From NCBI GenBank assembly GCA_022495005.1, contig JAGYXB010000698.1:248001-312000 (forward strand): DNA of 64,000 nucleotides, read 5' to 3'. This document shows positions 46,119-57,734 of the stretch, piece after piece. The stretch is from Rhyacophila brunnea. Taxonomy: Eukaryota; Arthropoda; Insecta; Trichoptera; Rhyacophilidae. The notes below the pieces were generated by a model, which saw nothing but the letters and a program-made list of their open reading frames with translations, ran no database searches and had not been told where the DNA came from. Each line of letters begins with the position of its first letter. Position 1 is the stretch's first letter. The position numbers and the translations under genes were made by a program.

Positions 46119-46792
46119 GTTTTTTTTTCTGTATGTCCATATTATCAATGAATATGCATTAATTACTAAGCCGGAATTTGATATCTCATTAGTGACTAGT
46201 TAATTACTATTTTCTAATATTTTCCTTATTAGGATTTGAATAGATTTTTTTAACATTTGGTTTATCATGCCCTTATTATAATATGTCTTTATATATTATT
46301 AAAATTATTAATCGTTATGAATTATTTTTATTATAATTAGTTGAATCTTGAAAAAATTGCCACGTTTATTTCAACAAAGTCATTTTTTAACTGAATCGAC
46401 TTTTAAAATACAAGTGCTTATTTTTCCTAATTTCCTCTTTCGTAAAAAATATAAATGTTTCACTTGTTGATCCATAATACTATGAGCTTTTATGTGTAAA
46501 TTTTTATCTTTGAAATGGATACAAAGAATAATAAACAAACAGTAATATGAAACTTAATACATACTTCAATATAATTGGATGCTTTTCTTTCTACAGTTCA
46601 AATATTTTGAGAGATAATTTACGTGTAATATGAACGGATGTTTTTTTATCAAGAAACACGACTGAGTATTTTTTCGAATAAACCACTACAAGTATTATTT
46701 TATTTTTAATTAAGTTTTAACAATACAATTTTTATTGTGACTCTACGTCGATGTACTGATTTTAAATATATATATATAGTTATGCCAATCTT
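46119..46792. other. AT-rich intergenic stretch
   Basis: Contains a piece resembling the family A 5' flank (GCATTAATTACTAAG near 46157). Nothing coding. Confidence 0.35.
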
Positions 46793-47140
46793 TTTCTATG
46801 GTATGGTAGAGGTATGGACGATAAATCAGGACATGTCACGGAGAATTGATGCTTTCGAGTGGTTTCATACTCAAAATTCTTTGGTGACAAACGATGACGT
46901 TATTGGTTGAATGGGAAAAGAACAGAGAAAATCTGCGTAGTACCAAAACCAGAAAACTATAGTATCTCAGCCACATTGTGAGAGGACATAAGGACAACAT
47001 TCCCCAATGCATTTCGTGGCTTAAGAACCTCCATGATTAGTTCGAGTGCAACTCCTCCAAACTGTTTCTGGTAGTAGATGATGAGGCAAAGATAGTCCTG
47101 ATAGTTGCTGATACAAGACGACACGATAAGAAAAAAATAG
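46793..47140 (+). pseudogene. RTE-like LINE 3' remnant
   Basis: TTCTATGGTATGGTAGAGGT, GGACATGTCACGGAGAATTG and CATTTCGTGGCTTAAGAACC match the 3' part of the LINE at 56216-56628. The stop-interrupted translation includes RISWLKNL-like and CNSSKLFLV-like pieces. The remnant ends in an A-rich tail. Same family, older and more decayed. Confidence 0.85.
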
Positions 47141-47841
47141 AAATAAATAATATTTCGAAATAGTAATGATTTCCAGTTAAATTCATGCGCTGTTACATTA
47201 ATTATTTAAATACTTAACACTATTTGCTTCGCTTTAATAAACGTGTAAATCAAAACTATATTTATGTTTAATGAAAAATAAATGTGTTTCTATTAATTTA
47301 CACTTTTCAATGCTTAGGTACTTAATATACTCGAATATATGGTAAAAAATATTATAAATAACTTTTTAAAAATTATATAGGGACTAATATTTATTTTATC
47401 TAACTTTATCAGTTAGCATAATAGGTATTTGTTTAAATTACGGCAAATATGTTTATATACTTACCAATTAATTAGATCTCTCATATGGATAATGAAAGAT
47501 GTTTGATCGAATTCCACTATGTATTTATGATTCTAACGTTTTACAAAATAATATATTTGATGATGTAGTGACGACATAATTTAATATTATAAATTAAATC
47601 ATATTGGTAATATAATAATATCATAAAAATGCTTAATACCTATGCCTACTAAAAGCATATTTCAAAATTAAGTATGTATTTTTATTATTGAGCTTTAACT
47701 GTTTGTTTTAATTTGTTTCTATTGTTTTATTACTACACAACGTTATTGCATAATTATCAATTACTCGTATTATGTCTTTAAAATACTGTTGTATAATAAT
47801 AATAATATTTTAAATGTCAAGTATCTAATACAGTTTGAATT
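47141..47841. other. AT-rich intergenic stretch
   Basis: Nothing is supported. Confidence 0.4.
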
Positions 47842-47849
47842 ATATAGGA

Positions 47850-48340
47850 CAGGGATGGCGAACCTATGGCACGCGAGATGATTTTGCATGGCACTCCAGT
47901 GTTTTATTTTGAAGAGAAAAAAATACAAGAGTTTTACAAATAAATTTTAAAATAATGATGACATAGTCATGCGTAGTTTCTTCGGTTTATATATTATTTT
48001 ATGAATAATATTCACCTTACGATGCGCAAACGGAAACAACGAAATGCGTAAATTACATATCGCATTGTATAAAAAATAGCATGCAAATACTACAAATTTC
48101 AAGAATAAGCATTACGTTTGTAAAATTAATGTAAATATATAATTTATAGGTCGGTCCTTAGACCTTATGCGTCACACACAATGGTATCGCACTGACCTCA
48201 TGAGGCGGTGGGAGAAGCCGTCTCGTGAACTTCTGATTTTGATTGATTTGCAATGGTTGAGACTAATCAGGCAATTAAAAATGATAAAATAATATTTGGG
48301 AAATTTTGGCACGCGTTCGTAAAAAGGTTCGCCATCCCTG
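47850..48340. mobile_element. hAT-like MITE with perfect 8-bp target duplication, CAGGGATGGCGAACC family
   Basis: ATATAGGA flanks the element at 47842-47849 and 48341-48348. The ends read CAGGGATGGCGAACCTATGG and, from the right, CAGGGATGGCGAACCTTTTT. The element is 491 bp with no transposase. Ends of the same family occur at 23730 and 27558. Length of duplication and CAGGG ends are typical of hAT. Confidence 0.95.
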
Positions 48341-48868
48341 ATATAGGAAATATACAGTAATTTAATTATGATATTACCTTTATGGTGTGTTTATATTACG
48401 TACTTGACAAAACCTTCGTTCCTTATATGTAGTTGCTTGAAACTTAATGGGAGTAAATTTAATTCTTGCTGCAAACTCGGTAATCAAATTAATTTAACGT
48501 AATAAACTCTCCTTTAACAAACTTGCACAAACATTTTGATAGTCCCTGAAACAACAAAGATATTTGAGATATTATTATGTTTGACTTAGTCATTTTCATT
48601 TTCATTCATTATCTCTATTATGTTTGTCATTTATGAAAATTAAACAAATATTAATGTGGGAAACCCACTTAAATAAATATATAATATAACATGATAATTC
48701 CTCGTATGTATTCTATATTATTTTTGTTTTATGTAAAGCTATAATATTATTATAAGAATTATAAGTCTTGTTATTGGCTTTATATACTTATGTATATCTT
48801 AAAAAATATTAATAACTACCTATTACAATAATGTCATATTTTATGAAGATATTTTTTAAATATTTTAA

Positions 48869-49495
48869 TTACTTAAAGAACTTTCGAGATAAGACGTTGC
48901 TATCTTGTCTCTTGACATTTACTCTAGATATTTTGACATTATAATGCGATAACTCGTCTTGCCCGTTTAAGTATAATTTTAGAAACGTTTTCACGAAATA
49001 ATGTACCGTCACACTGAATAGATTTTCTTTGTTGGCATGACGATATATTTCGTCTTTGATGAAGATAAGAGGTTTGCAACGATGGAAAATGAAAAAATTA
49101 ATACTTTTTAATTTTCCTTTTCTTCTTGCATTATTTTGGTGGTGGATGCGGTGGAGGAGATATGAGGTCGTTGTTGCGTAGATGTTTGGAAGATCGTTAC
49201 AAGAATACACTGAATATAATAATACAATAGTGATATTGACTATGTCGAGTGAAGAACTCGTGACAATAGTAGTGCATCTCGTGACAGACTGGATAAGTTG
49301 AGTGAGGATTCCTGCATTGTTCTTCCAATTTATACAAATGCAATACCTATATATATTACAAGAGATATTATGGCAATTACCAATCATAACAGACCTCACT
49401 GATCTGGTTATGATTATGGTTATGGAAATGCTGTCGAATATTATCACTATATTGTTTTGTTTTGACAACAAAACATGCATATTAAAATGTGTCAC
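48869..49495 (-). other. 208-codon open frame, function unknown, partly in a repeat
   Basis: This is the longest open frame in the window. Its first 60 codons lie in a duplicated repeat (copy at 49643-49896) and are rich in Ile, Val, Thr and Ser. The remainder contains HRIHHQNNARRKGK and a Lys-rich C-terminus ending LSRKFFK. I recognise no domain, catalytic motif or signal peptide. No splice context or start context favours a gene. A transposon-derived or chance frame is the likeliest reading. Confidence 0.2.
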
Positions 49496-49564
49496 TCATT
49501 TAATGCTGAGTGGTATGCTTGCTATGTTATATTATTTAAATGTATCTCTCATTGATTGGTAGGT
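49255..49564. repeat. Family D repeat, copy 1 (direct duplication)
   Basis: AACTCGTGACAATAGTAGTG at 49255 and 49643 begins two direct copies. They share TTGAGTGAGGATTCCTGCAT-like, ACCTCACTGATCTGGTTATG and ACTCATTTAATGCTGAGTGG-like blocks. This copy is uninterrupted and holds ATA at 49479-49481, where the second copy carries a MITE. A third, inverted copy lies at about 54255-54480. Confidence 0.88.
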
Positions 49565-49642
49565 ACTTTAATATTTATCGTTAGCGATCATCATCATTCC
49601 TCTACTGGACAAAGGTTCCTTAACTTATTCTAGTTTTCTCAT

Positions 49643-49733
49643 AACTCGTGACAATAGTAGTGCATCTCGTGGCGGACTCGATAAGTTGATTGAGGATTCC
49701 TGCATTGTCTTTCAAATTTATACAAATGCAGTA

Positions 49734-49766
<33 letters not shown>

Positions 49767-50307
49767 CAAGAGATATTGTCGCAAACTCGCAATTACCAAT
49801 CATAACTGACCTCACTGATCTGGTTATGATTATGGTTATGGAAATGCTGACAAATATTATCGTTATATTGTTTTTTTTTATGACAACAAAACATACATAG
49901 GCCCGTTTTAGACGGGACACCGGTGTCATGCTCAATATAATATAGAAAGCCTCTGTATTCGAATAAAGGGGCCTTTGTATTATGCTTATGAACGCGCCAA
50001 AGCTAATGAGTCAACGCAAAATTTTTATAAATTAGAACATAAAACTGGCTGCGGTAATAAAAACAAGTATATCGGCGGCTTGAGAATGTAGCGGCCGAAG
50101 GAAAAGTGTACCGGACACGCGTTGACTCATTAGCTCTGGGGCGTTCATAAACATAATACAAAGGCTCTTTTATTCGAATACATTATATCGAGCGCGACAC
50201 CGGTGTCCCGTCTGAAACGGGCCATATTAAAGAGTGTCATTCATTTAATGCTGAGTGGTATGATTACTACGTCATATTATATAAATGTATCACTCATTGA
50301 TTAGTAG
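49643..50307. repeat. Family D repeat, copy 2, interrupted by a MITE
   Basis: This is the same unit as 49255-49564, offset by about 388 bp, with an AT dinucleotide run at 49733-49764 where the other copy has CTATATATATTACA. It is split at 49897-50226 by the Harbinger-like MITE. Confidence 0.88.
49900..50223. mobile_element. Harbinger-like MITE with ATA target duplication
   Basis: The element is 324 bp. The ends read GGCCCGTTTTAGACGGGACA and, from the right, GGCCCGTTTCAGACGGGACA. The terminal inverted repeats continue imperfectly for about 110 bp, past GCTAATGAGTCAACGC and GCGTTGACTCATTAGC. ATA lies at 49897-49899 and 50224-50226, while the paralogous empty site (49479-49481) has a single ATA. 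Three-base targets and GGCC ends fit PIF/Harbinger. Confidence 0.94.
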
Positions 50308-51353
50308 GAATAGCAATTAATAACAATTAGCAATTTAATTCAATACACATAGTCGCAATTCGCAGTCGGGTCGCAAAAAATTACTCTAAATAGAATTAAT
50401 AGTACAAAACTCAAATCATTTCCATCAAGTAGTCTCGGTCGATAGTACTATTTTTTTTAAATGATACATAATGATAATTAACAAAAACCTTACTTACCAG
50501 TTGGTGCATTAATAATATGTTCAATTAAATATTTATGTTAATTATATAAATGCCTTGAATACTTCTTTCACTTTTTCAAGTTTATAACCCTATTTTGAAG
50601 GGTTCATTTTTCCCATGATTTGTGATCATTAAGAGTACACAAGTATTAAGTATTGTGTTTTAGGGATAATACCGACATGCAAAATTACTTTAAGTTTGTA
50701 TGTACAATTTTACTTTTGAGGACTTTGGCAAAAATCAAATGCTCAAAATGATAAATTTTTAAATGAAATACTTTCGCTAAGCCGAACGGTGCTTACAAAA
50801 TTCAATATATACCTATTGTTCGTCAACTTTGTGCGGAATGCGCTATCTGACATGTCGTTGCGAGAAAAATGTTTAAACAAAAAGGAACAAAAATTAATAT
50901 CGTCCGTCGTATTGTGAAAAATTGCATATTAGTGATACGTACAGCCTATTTATTACAGGTCGAATATCGGCATTCCGATCAAAATATTTATTGAACTGGG
51001 TCAAAATTGCGTTTTTTTAACTGGTCCGTTATAAGTATTTCAAGGTCAAAAGATATGAAAGCTATTACAGAAAAATTTTCTAATTAAAAAGATCGTCCGT
51101 AAAGCATAGGTAACAAATATATACATGGTGAGAGATAATTGTCATACCACAATTGTTTGATTTATTATTCGTCATATTACATGCACAGTTACGATTATAA
51201 ATAAATGCCTATTAATGAATTCCTGATTTCAATTCTGTTTTTATCTTCTATTTAAATAACAATTCCGTTTAAAGTGTAATGTTTATGAAAGTATTTTAAA
51301 AATAAATATAGCAACTTACACTTTTCTTCCTCTTCCTATGCGTTATATATATA
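50308..51353. other. AT-rich intergenic stretch
   Basis: No gene or repeat is recognised with confidence. Confidence 0.4.
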
Positions 51354-52051
51354 GGGTCGTATGCATGAGATTCCCAAATACTTTATAGGCTAAATATTGT
51401 TCATTTGTATACATGAGTGCAAATGTAATCCGATGGTTAGCGACGTCACGATGTGACGTCATAATGTGTCATGGCGTCCACATCATGGCAAACTTATTAA
51501 ATTTCGTTCCCCGATCATTAATTTAAAATTTTGAAATTGTAAATATGTTTGAAAGTGTGCGAACGGTACCATATAAGTATAATAAATATAAATGAGTAAT
51601 TATTATGAAATTGAAATAATTTATCAGTTATTTTATCACATTTATTTTATAATTCTACTGTACGAAAGGAGTATTCCTAGTAAACATTTCCATTTGGTGA
51701 CAATACATACAGTTATCTTATGACTAACTTCACTTCAATCACTTCTATTATGAGATGTCAAAACGGAATAAGAATAAATGAATGAATGAAATGAATAAAC
51801 AGCACGACTAGAAACTGTTTTTAAAGTTCGCAAATGTTTTACAGAGTCTACAAAATGAACGAAGGCCTCAAGCAAACGTTTGTTGTAATGAATGCATTAT
51901 TAAAATGACATTTGAAAGTGACATATAAAGCAGCCATTTTGAATAACGTGTGACGTCAGATTGCTCACGTTACAAACAGTGCTATACGCTATATGGTGGA
52001 AAATTGGTTAAATAGCTTATAAAGAATTTCGGAATCTCATACATACGGCCC
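51354..52051. mobile_element. PIF/Harbinger-like non-autonomous element, short copy
   Basis: The element is 698 bp with the same ends as 31052-31970: GGGTCGTATGCATGAGATTC and, from the right, GGGCCGTATGTATGAGATTC. ATA lies directly outside both ends (51351-51353 and 52052-52054). It lacks about 250 bp present in the long copy. Shared internal blocks include GTGACGTCATAATGTGTCAT and ACAAACAGTGCTATACGCTA. Confidence 0.92.
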
Positions 52052-53952
52052 ATAGTGCCAAATCAATAATTTTAAATCCTTATAACCCCCCTTGCACCCA
52101 GCTCAAATATTACTTTCTACCGTATTTAATATATCTACGTCCGAATAAATGAAATTATGAATAAAAGATTTTCTTATAATCACTTAGGAATTGGACTGAC
52201 GAATTGCTTTGATGACATTTTTTTACCTTCTGTTTACTGGGTAGGTACATACATATTTTGTTTTTAATTTTCGATTTTTTTTTTCAAGATAAAAGTAATA
52301 TTTGAAGAAGTGTCTGCCACTGTCTCCTATTCCCCCGGCCAATGATCTCCACTTCCGGCCTTTCTCTTCTGGTCTTTTCCTCCACCATACAGTCGATCCA
52401 ACTCTGGCTATCTCTAAGTCAGTTTCAGGGGTGCTCACCTAGATACTACATACATAAATAGAATAAAATGTACAATATTCTTGTGAAAATTAATTTTCTT
52501 CTCTAGTCTATAATATATCAGTGTGCAAAGGGTGACTTTTGAAAATATGTAGGCTATGGATATCAAAGAAAAAAGCATATTTGTCTGGTCACACTAAAAA
52601 TATTAATTTTGTAATATTATTAGCTACCTAAATAAGATCATCTTTTAAACATTTTTTGTATTATTTGGCCTACATAAATCGGTTTAATCAATCTTATGTA
52701 GGTACTTTGTAGAAAATTTAATTCCGTGGCCAATATGTTGGATATAAAAAATGATTTATTATCGCTTGGTGCGGAATTGGTTTATGTTTAATTATCACAA
52801 AAAATAGACAATCGAAATGATTGTTAATAATACACATACTTAATAAACGAATTTACTTTAGCTTCAAAAAATATTCCAAGCGAGAATAAAATTGCTTTTC
52901 AAAGCAAACTTGAAAATTTCAAGGTTTTGCTTTGGTCTGCTAAAAAGTTTTCTAGCTTAATAAAATCGTCTTACCAAAATTATTAAGCGACGGTCAGTTT
53001 TCAGTGAGAGAAATCTTTGACTTGAAATTAAATTAAATCTTGAATTGCTCGGCGTAAATTATTTTGTTGTATAGTCAACAGAATTTTTCATTTTCGATAA
53101 TCGGTTTATCTTTGTCGAAATGAATATGGTGTCCCTTTTATATCAAAATATATTTTTTATATCCATACTAATAATATGATCATTATATTGAAAATGGCAA
53201 AGATTCCCTTAAATTAGATGTCAAATATAAGAGAAATAAATCACTATAATAAACTAATTGTATGAATCCAATCATTATTTATATTGCTACCAATAAGAAA
53301 TGACGTCCCGTAAGAGTAGGCAGGCCATGCGTTGCACAGGGGTGGCACATTATAAAATACAGCGATTGAAGGAACGAATACAAATTCAACGCTTCATTAA
53401 AAAGACATCAGTGTCTAAAAAATAATCGAAGCATAAAAAATCCTGGCAACATAACTATAATTGTACTGTAATATACATTGTAATGGCGGTTTATCATAAT
53501 ACCAAAATATTCACAGGTATGCTTCTAAACCTATCAGTTCCACAAACCTTCACATACCTTAACCATCACTGTTTGAGAGCAGGTTTCGTGAATATGCTTA
53601 AATTAACCTAAGTATGTGAATTTAAAGATTTTTTGTATATTTGTGTGTTTAAGATCGCCAAAAATAATAATAGAATAATGTAAGTAGATAAGTAAATAGG
53701 CACTTAATGAACGGAAAACTTGAAGCTAAAAATGATAAGGGACGCGTTCTAATTCTGCTGAATGACGGCACTTTGCGGAGTGCACTGCTATTATATAACA
53801 ACTGATAATCCTTTAAAATAAGTTATGCGAAGGAGTCTTCTAGATCCTTTTATAACATTCTGTCACAGAACAGATTCATAAGATATAAACGTTAAAGAAA
53901 GTTGCTATGGAGCAAGGTTTTAAAATAGGGTTCGCTTTATTATTTTAGGCCA
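52052..53952. other. Intergenic stretch; GC-richer scrap at 52310-52440
   Basis: The minus strand of 52310-52438 reads GRKWRSLAGGIGDSGRHFFK. This recalls the last residues of some LINE ORF2 proteins, but it is too short to call. No other feature is supported. Confidence 0.35.
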
Positions 53953-54235
53953 TACAACTCGAGATACACAAATCGTGCTAACCGTAAAATTCGTTGTCGT
54001 AATAAACTTTAATTCATATCATGAGAAAGTATTGATTAAATTATAATATTGAAAATAACATATTTGTAGCAATCATATCAATCAGCATTAAATGATTTAA
54101 TGCTGATTGATATGATTTTTACAAATATGTTATTTTCAATATTATAATTTAATCAATACTTTCTCATGATATGAATTAAAGTTTATTACGACAACGAATT
54201 TTACGGTTAGCACGATTTGTATATCTCGAGTTGTA
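53953..54235. repeat. Near-perfect 283-bp palindrome
   Basis: The 140-bp arms 53953-54092 and 54096-54235 align without gaps as reverse complements, with three mismatches by my reading and a 3-bp centre (TGA). The centre holds CATTAAA TGA TTTAATG. The outer ends are TACAACTCGAGATA and TATCTCGAGTTGTA, apart from one mismatch near each end. The adjoining sequence to the right (54255-54480) is an inverted family D copy, and the arm centre resembles the family D 3' part. Confidence 0.97.
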
Positions 54236-54254
54236 TATATAAATATATGTTTAT

Positions 54255-54480
54255 ATCTTTAATATTATGTATGTTTTGTTGTCAAATCAAAACTATAGAG
54301 CGATAATAATCGTAAGCATTTCCTCAATCATTACTAGATCAGTAGGGTATGTTATGATTTGTTAATGGCGATAATATTTCTTGTAATGTGTGGACTGCAT
54401 ATTTGTATAAATTGGAAAGACAATGCATGAATCCTCACTCAACTCATCGAGTCCGTTATGAGATCCACTACGAGTCCTTC
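54255..54480 (-). repeat. Family D repeat, copy 3 (inverted)
   Basis: TGTTTTGTTGTCAAATCAAA, TAAATTGGAAAGACAATGCA and CCTCACTCAACTCATCGAGT match the reverse complement of 49255-49490 in the same order. Confidence 0.8.
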
Positions 54481-54754
54481 ACTCGACAGAGTCATCATCA
54501 CTTCACGCGAATCAAGTCTCTCGGTTCAATAATATACTTAATCAATCTCTTGATCGCATCCATCTCACCAGTACACAATTACCCGCGATTATAATCTCAT
54601 TTATTGCATTCTTGTAACGATAAATAAACTCTCCTCTCACAACATCCGTCAACGTCCCGGTAGGGTAAGCCAGTTCCCATTAACTTTATATTCCCTGAAT
54701 TTGGTCCTCAGTGCATTGTATTTATTTTTTTAATAATTCAATACTTTTTTGAAA

Positions 54755-54990
54755 AAAAACGTCGCCCTACGCGACTTGAACCTGTAACCACCGGATTCTC
54801 GATAAAGTGATTTACCAATTAAGCTATTGGCATCATATCTAATTACGACGAAATTAACTAGCAGTCTTTTAAAGAAATGCTTATCAAATTGCGTTAATTT
54901 CGGCTATCGGTTTCTATGTTTTAAATCAAGGTATCAATTAGGTGCATTAATTACTTAGTAACTATTTTTACCTAACCCAGATTTAATCTA
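54755..54990 (-). repeat. Family A repeat with tRNA-like module (inverted)
   Basis: The minus strand reads CCAATAGCTTAATTGGTAAA (A box) and GGTTACAGGTTCAAGTCGCG (B box region); module about 54761-54836. The 5' part follows at higher coordinates with GCTTATCAAATTGCGTTAAT and GGCTATCGGTTTCTATGTTT, the complement of 40430-40465. Confidence 0.78.
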
Positions 54991-55339
54991 ATAATCTTCT
55001 ACACATTCATATATTAATTCAAAATTGCTGCATCCCACGTATAAAAATATATTTTTAGTGGAAATATTAAAAATTATACATTTTTATTATTACAAAAAAT
55101 AACGCAGGGGATGAAAGACAATTGAACTGCAGGCGATATTTTTTTACTATACATGGAACAATTTCTTTGAGTTAGTCTATTTACTGGTATCATTTGGCAT
55201 GGATACGAGGCATTACATTTCTGCAGAAACATTTATGAAAATGTCTCATTTATGTTAATACACTTATTCTCTTGAGATTTCAGTAGAATGCTTTCCGGTA
55301 TTTTACATACTAGACATAGATATTTGTATTATTGGCATT
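54991..55339. other. AT-rich stretch upstream of LINE
   Basis: Nothing is supported. Confidence 0.4.
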
Positions 55340-56628
55340 TCAACAATAAGTTTGATGAGCCACATGTTAAAAGTCTTATCAAAAATCATCCATAATAGGA
55401 TTTTTCGAAAATGCGAAGAAGACATGGATGACACACAATTTGGCTTCAGAAGTGGTTTGAGCACTCGCGAAGCACTCTTCAGCTTGAATGTTCTAGTGCA
55501 AAGATGCCTAGATGTTAATGTTGATGTTTATATGTGTTTCATCGATTACGAGAAAGCATTCGATACTGTTAGACATCCTAAACTTCTCGAACTCTTACAG
55601 GAGAAAGGCATCGATGCAGAGACATTCAACTGATAGCTAACTTATATTGGAATCAAACAGCGAATATAAAGATTGAAAACGAAATCAGTGGAGAGGTAAA
55701 AATTCGTCGCGGTGTAAGACAGGGTTGTATATTGTCACCTTTGCTATTTAATATGTACTCGGAAGCTATTTTCAAGGAAGCCTTACAAGGTGAATCGGTG
55801 GGTATTATGGTTAATGGCAAACATATTAACAATATACGATATGCCGATGATACTGTGCTGATTGCTGATAGTTTAAAGAGTTTACATCAACTGGTAGAAA
55901 AGGTTAATGAGGTCAGTAATTCTTATGGTTTAAAAATGAACCTCAAGAAAACAAAACTATTACTAGTATCAAAAACAGCGACACCAGACACCAACACAAA
56001 TTTTGTCATTAACAGCGAACCAATCGAACGTGTGACCCATTATAAATATTTAGGTACATGGGTCAATGAGAAATGGGACCAGTCTCAGGAAATAAAAACT
56101 AGAATTGAGATCGCAAGGAGCGCCTTTCTCAAAATGAGACGCCTCCTTAGCAATCGAGATCTTAACCTAGGTCTGAGACTGCGTATGGTACGTTGTTATG
56201 TGCTCTCAATTCTTTTCTATGGTATGGAAGTATGGACGCTAAGCCAAGAGATGTCACGGAGACTTGAAGCTTTCTAGATGTGGCTGTATAGACGCATCCT
56301 CAAAATTCCTTGGACTGACCGGGTGACAAATGTTGAAGTTCTCAATCGAATGGGGAAGGACCGAGAAGTTATACGTAGTATCAAAACCAGGAAACTACAA
56401 TACCTATGAGAGGACAAAAATACAGCATTCCCCAACTTGTCATTCAAGGAAAGATCAATGGGAAGCGTAGCAGAGGACGACGCCGCATTTCGTGGCTTAA
56501 GAACCTCCGTGATTGGTACGAGTGCAGCTCCACCGAACTGTTCCGGGTAGCAGACGACACATATAAGATCGCCTTGATAGTGGCCGACCTCCGCTAGGGG
56601 ATGGCACAATAAGAAGAAGATCAAGGAA
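55340..56628 (+). pseudogene. RTE-like LINE, ORF2 reverse transcriptase to 3' end, broken
   Basis: This is a 5'-truncated non-LTR retrotransposon. The first frame (55340-55633) begins TISLMSHMLKVLSKIIHNRI, with FGFRSGLSTREALF and FIDYEKAFDTV, which are reverse transcriptase motifs. A one-base loss near 55620 shifts it. The second frame (to 56276) has RRGVRQGCILSPLLFNMYSE and the catalytic RYADDTVLIAD (YADD at 55840-55851), then GLKMNLKKTK, YKYLGTWV and YGMEVWTL. A stop at 56274, then a small loss near 56405, break the C-terminal part (KLQYL, then GKINGKRSRGRRRISWLKNL). It ends in AGAAGAAG. The enzyme would copy its own RNA at a chromosomal nick. The clade call is from motif style. The remnant at 46793 belongs to the same family. 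Confidence 0.93.
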
Positions 56629-57114
56629 TATAATATTATGTATTTACATATTTTACGTTTATTCTTAGATTTTTCGCCCCCTGAAAAGTGTCGCCCTTTT
56701 TGGTGCTCCGTAGCATAATATGTAGATATTTTATAAATATTGCAACATAAGATTCACTTTATGTAATAAAATTTTAAATGATTTTTCGAGTATTTTGCCG
56801 CCCTCTCTGAGTCATGCCTCTGCAAACACCCTCGTCTGTGCACGGGCCAGACTATAATATTATGATAGGTAGGTAAAATACTAAAATACTAAAAAGTTAT
56901 ATTGCAATAAGTTTCGTTTTGTACGCTTAATATTATAATTTGATACCCATTGTCCTGGGTAGTAGTTCTCGTAGCCATAATTACCCAAAGAATTTGAAAG
57001 GTAAAACAGCTATTGTGAAACGTGAACAAAATTGTTAAATAGCTAATTCATTTATTATTCTATTATAATATCTCTTCTACATATTAGATACCTATTACTT
57101 TTAAAATATTTAAG
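56629..57114. other. Intergenic stretch
   Basis: Nothing is supported. Confidence 0.4.
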
Positions 57115-57240
57115 TGGCACAAAGCTGCACGTGTAAACGATCTATCGATAAATCTTCCTCTGAAGCCATGGTCATGCGTTCGAATCCTACTTCATATTTC
57201 GACTCAATAAGATGTGAAAATGAATACCTCTTATTTAAAA
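57115..57240 (+). repeat. tRNA-derived SINE copy
   Basis: GCGTTCGAATCCTACTTC (about 57177-57194) is a B box, preceded by a decayed A-box region. AATAAGATGTGAAAATGAAT and an A-rich tail at 57235-57247 follow. The tRNA arms do not pair. Confidence 0.55.
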
Positions 57241-57734
57241 AAAAAAATGTTTATACGAGTACATCACCTTGGGAGATGGCCCACGGTCTGTTACGATTAC
57301 GTTAGATGTTACGACTATAGTCTTACTATTAAATCGTGGCTGCGAACGCCTAAGCCTAAGCGATCAGTGGAACTACGGATCTCATGCACTTTAAGTTAAA
57401 TCTAAACCTCCGACCCCCTTTAAAATCTTAACGGCTTTGCAATATAATCGTAGAATAGTCTGATTTTCTCCACGGTGACTTTATCAACTGTCGCCAAATG
57501 CACGATATAACTTTTTTTTTAAATGAAAATTTGTGTGTAGGATAGGTGTAACAATTGTTTTTTTTCATACTGGGACAAATATTCTTTTGAATGCTTTAGT
57601 TTTCAAGTGAAAATATAGACATTTAAAGTTATGTTTTTGTAATTTTACAATGACAATGTCAATTAAATACTTAATTACATATTATGCATATTTCGTGCAA
57701 TATAATATATGCTCTGTCAAACGTCACAGATAGT
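57241..57734. other. Intergenic stretch
   Basis: No gene is seen. A CCGACCCCC-containing patch lies near 57410. Confidence 0.4.

Noticed and set aside
56274..56624. 116-codon minus-strand frame
   Set aside because: Antisense of the LINE C-terminal region.
55340..56628. Endogenous retrovirus
   Set aside because: No LTRs, protease, integrase or envelope; motif order and simple-repeat tail are those of a non-LTR element.
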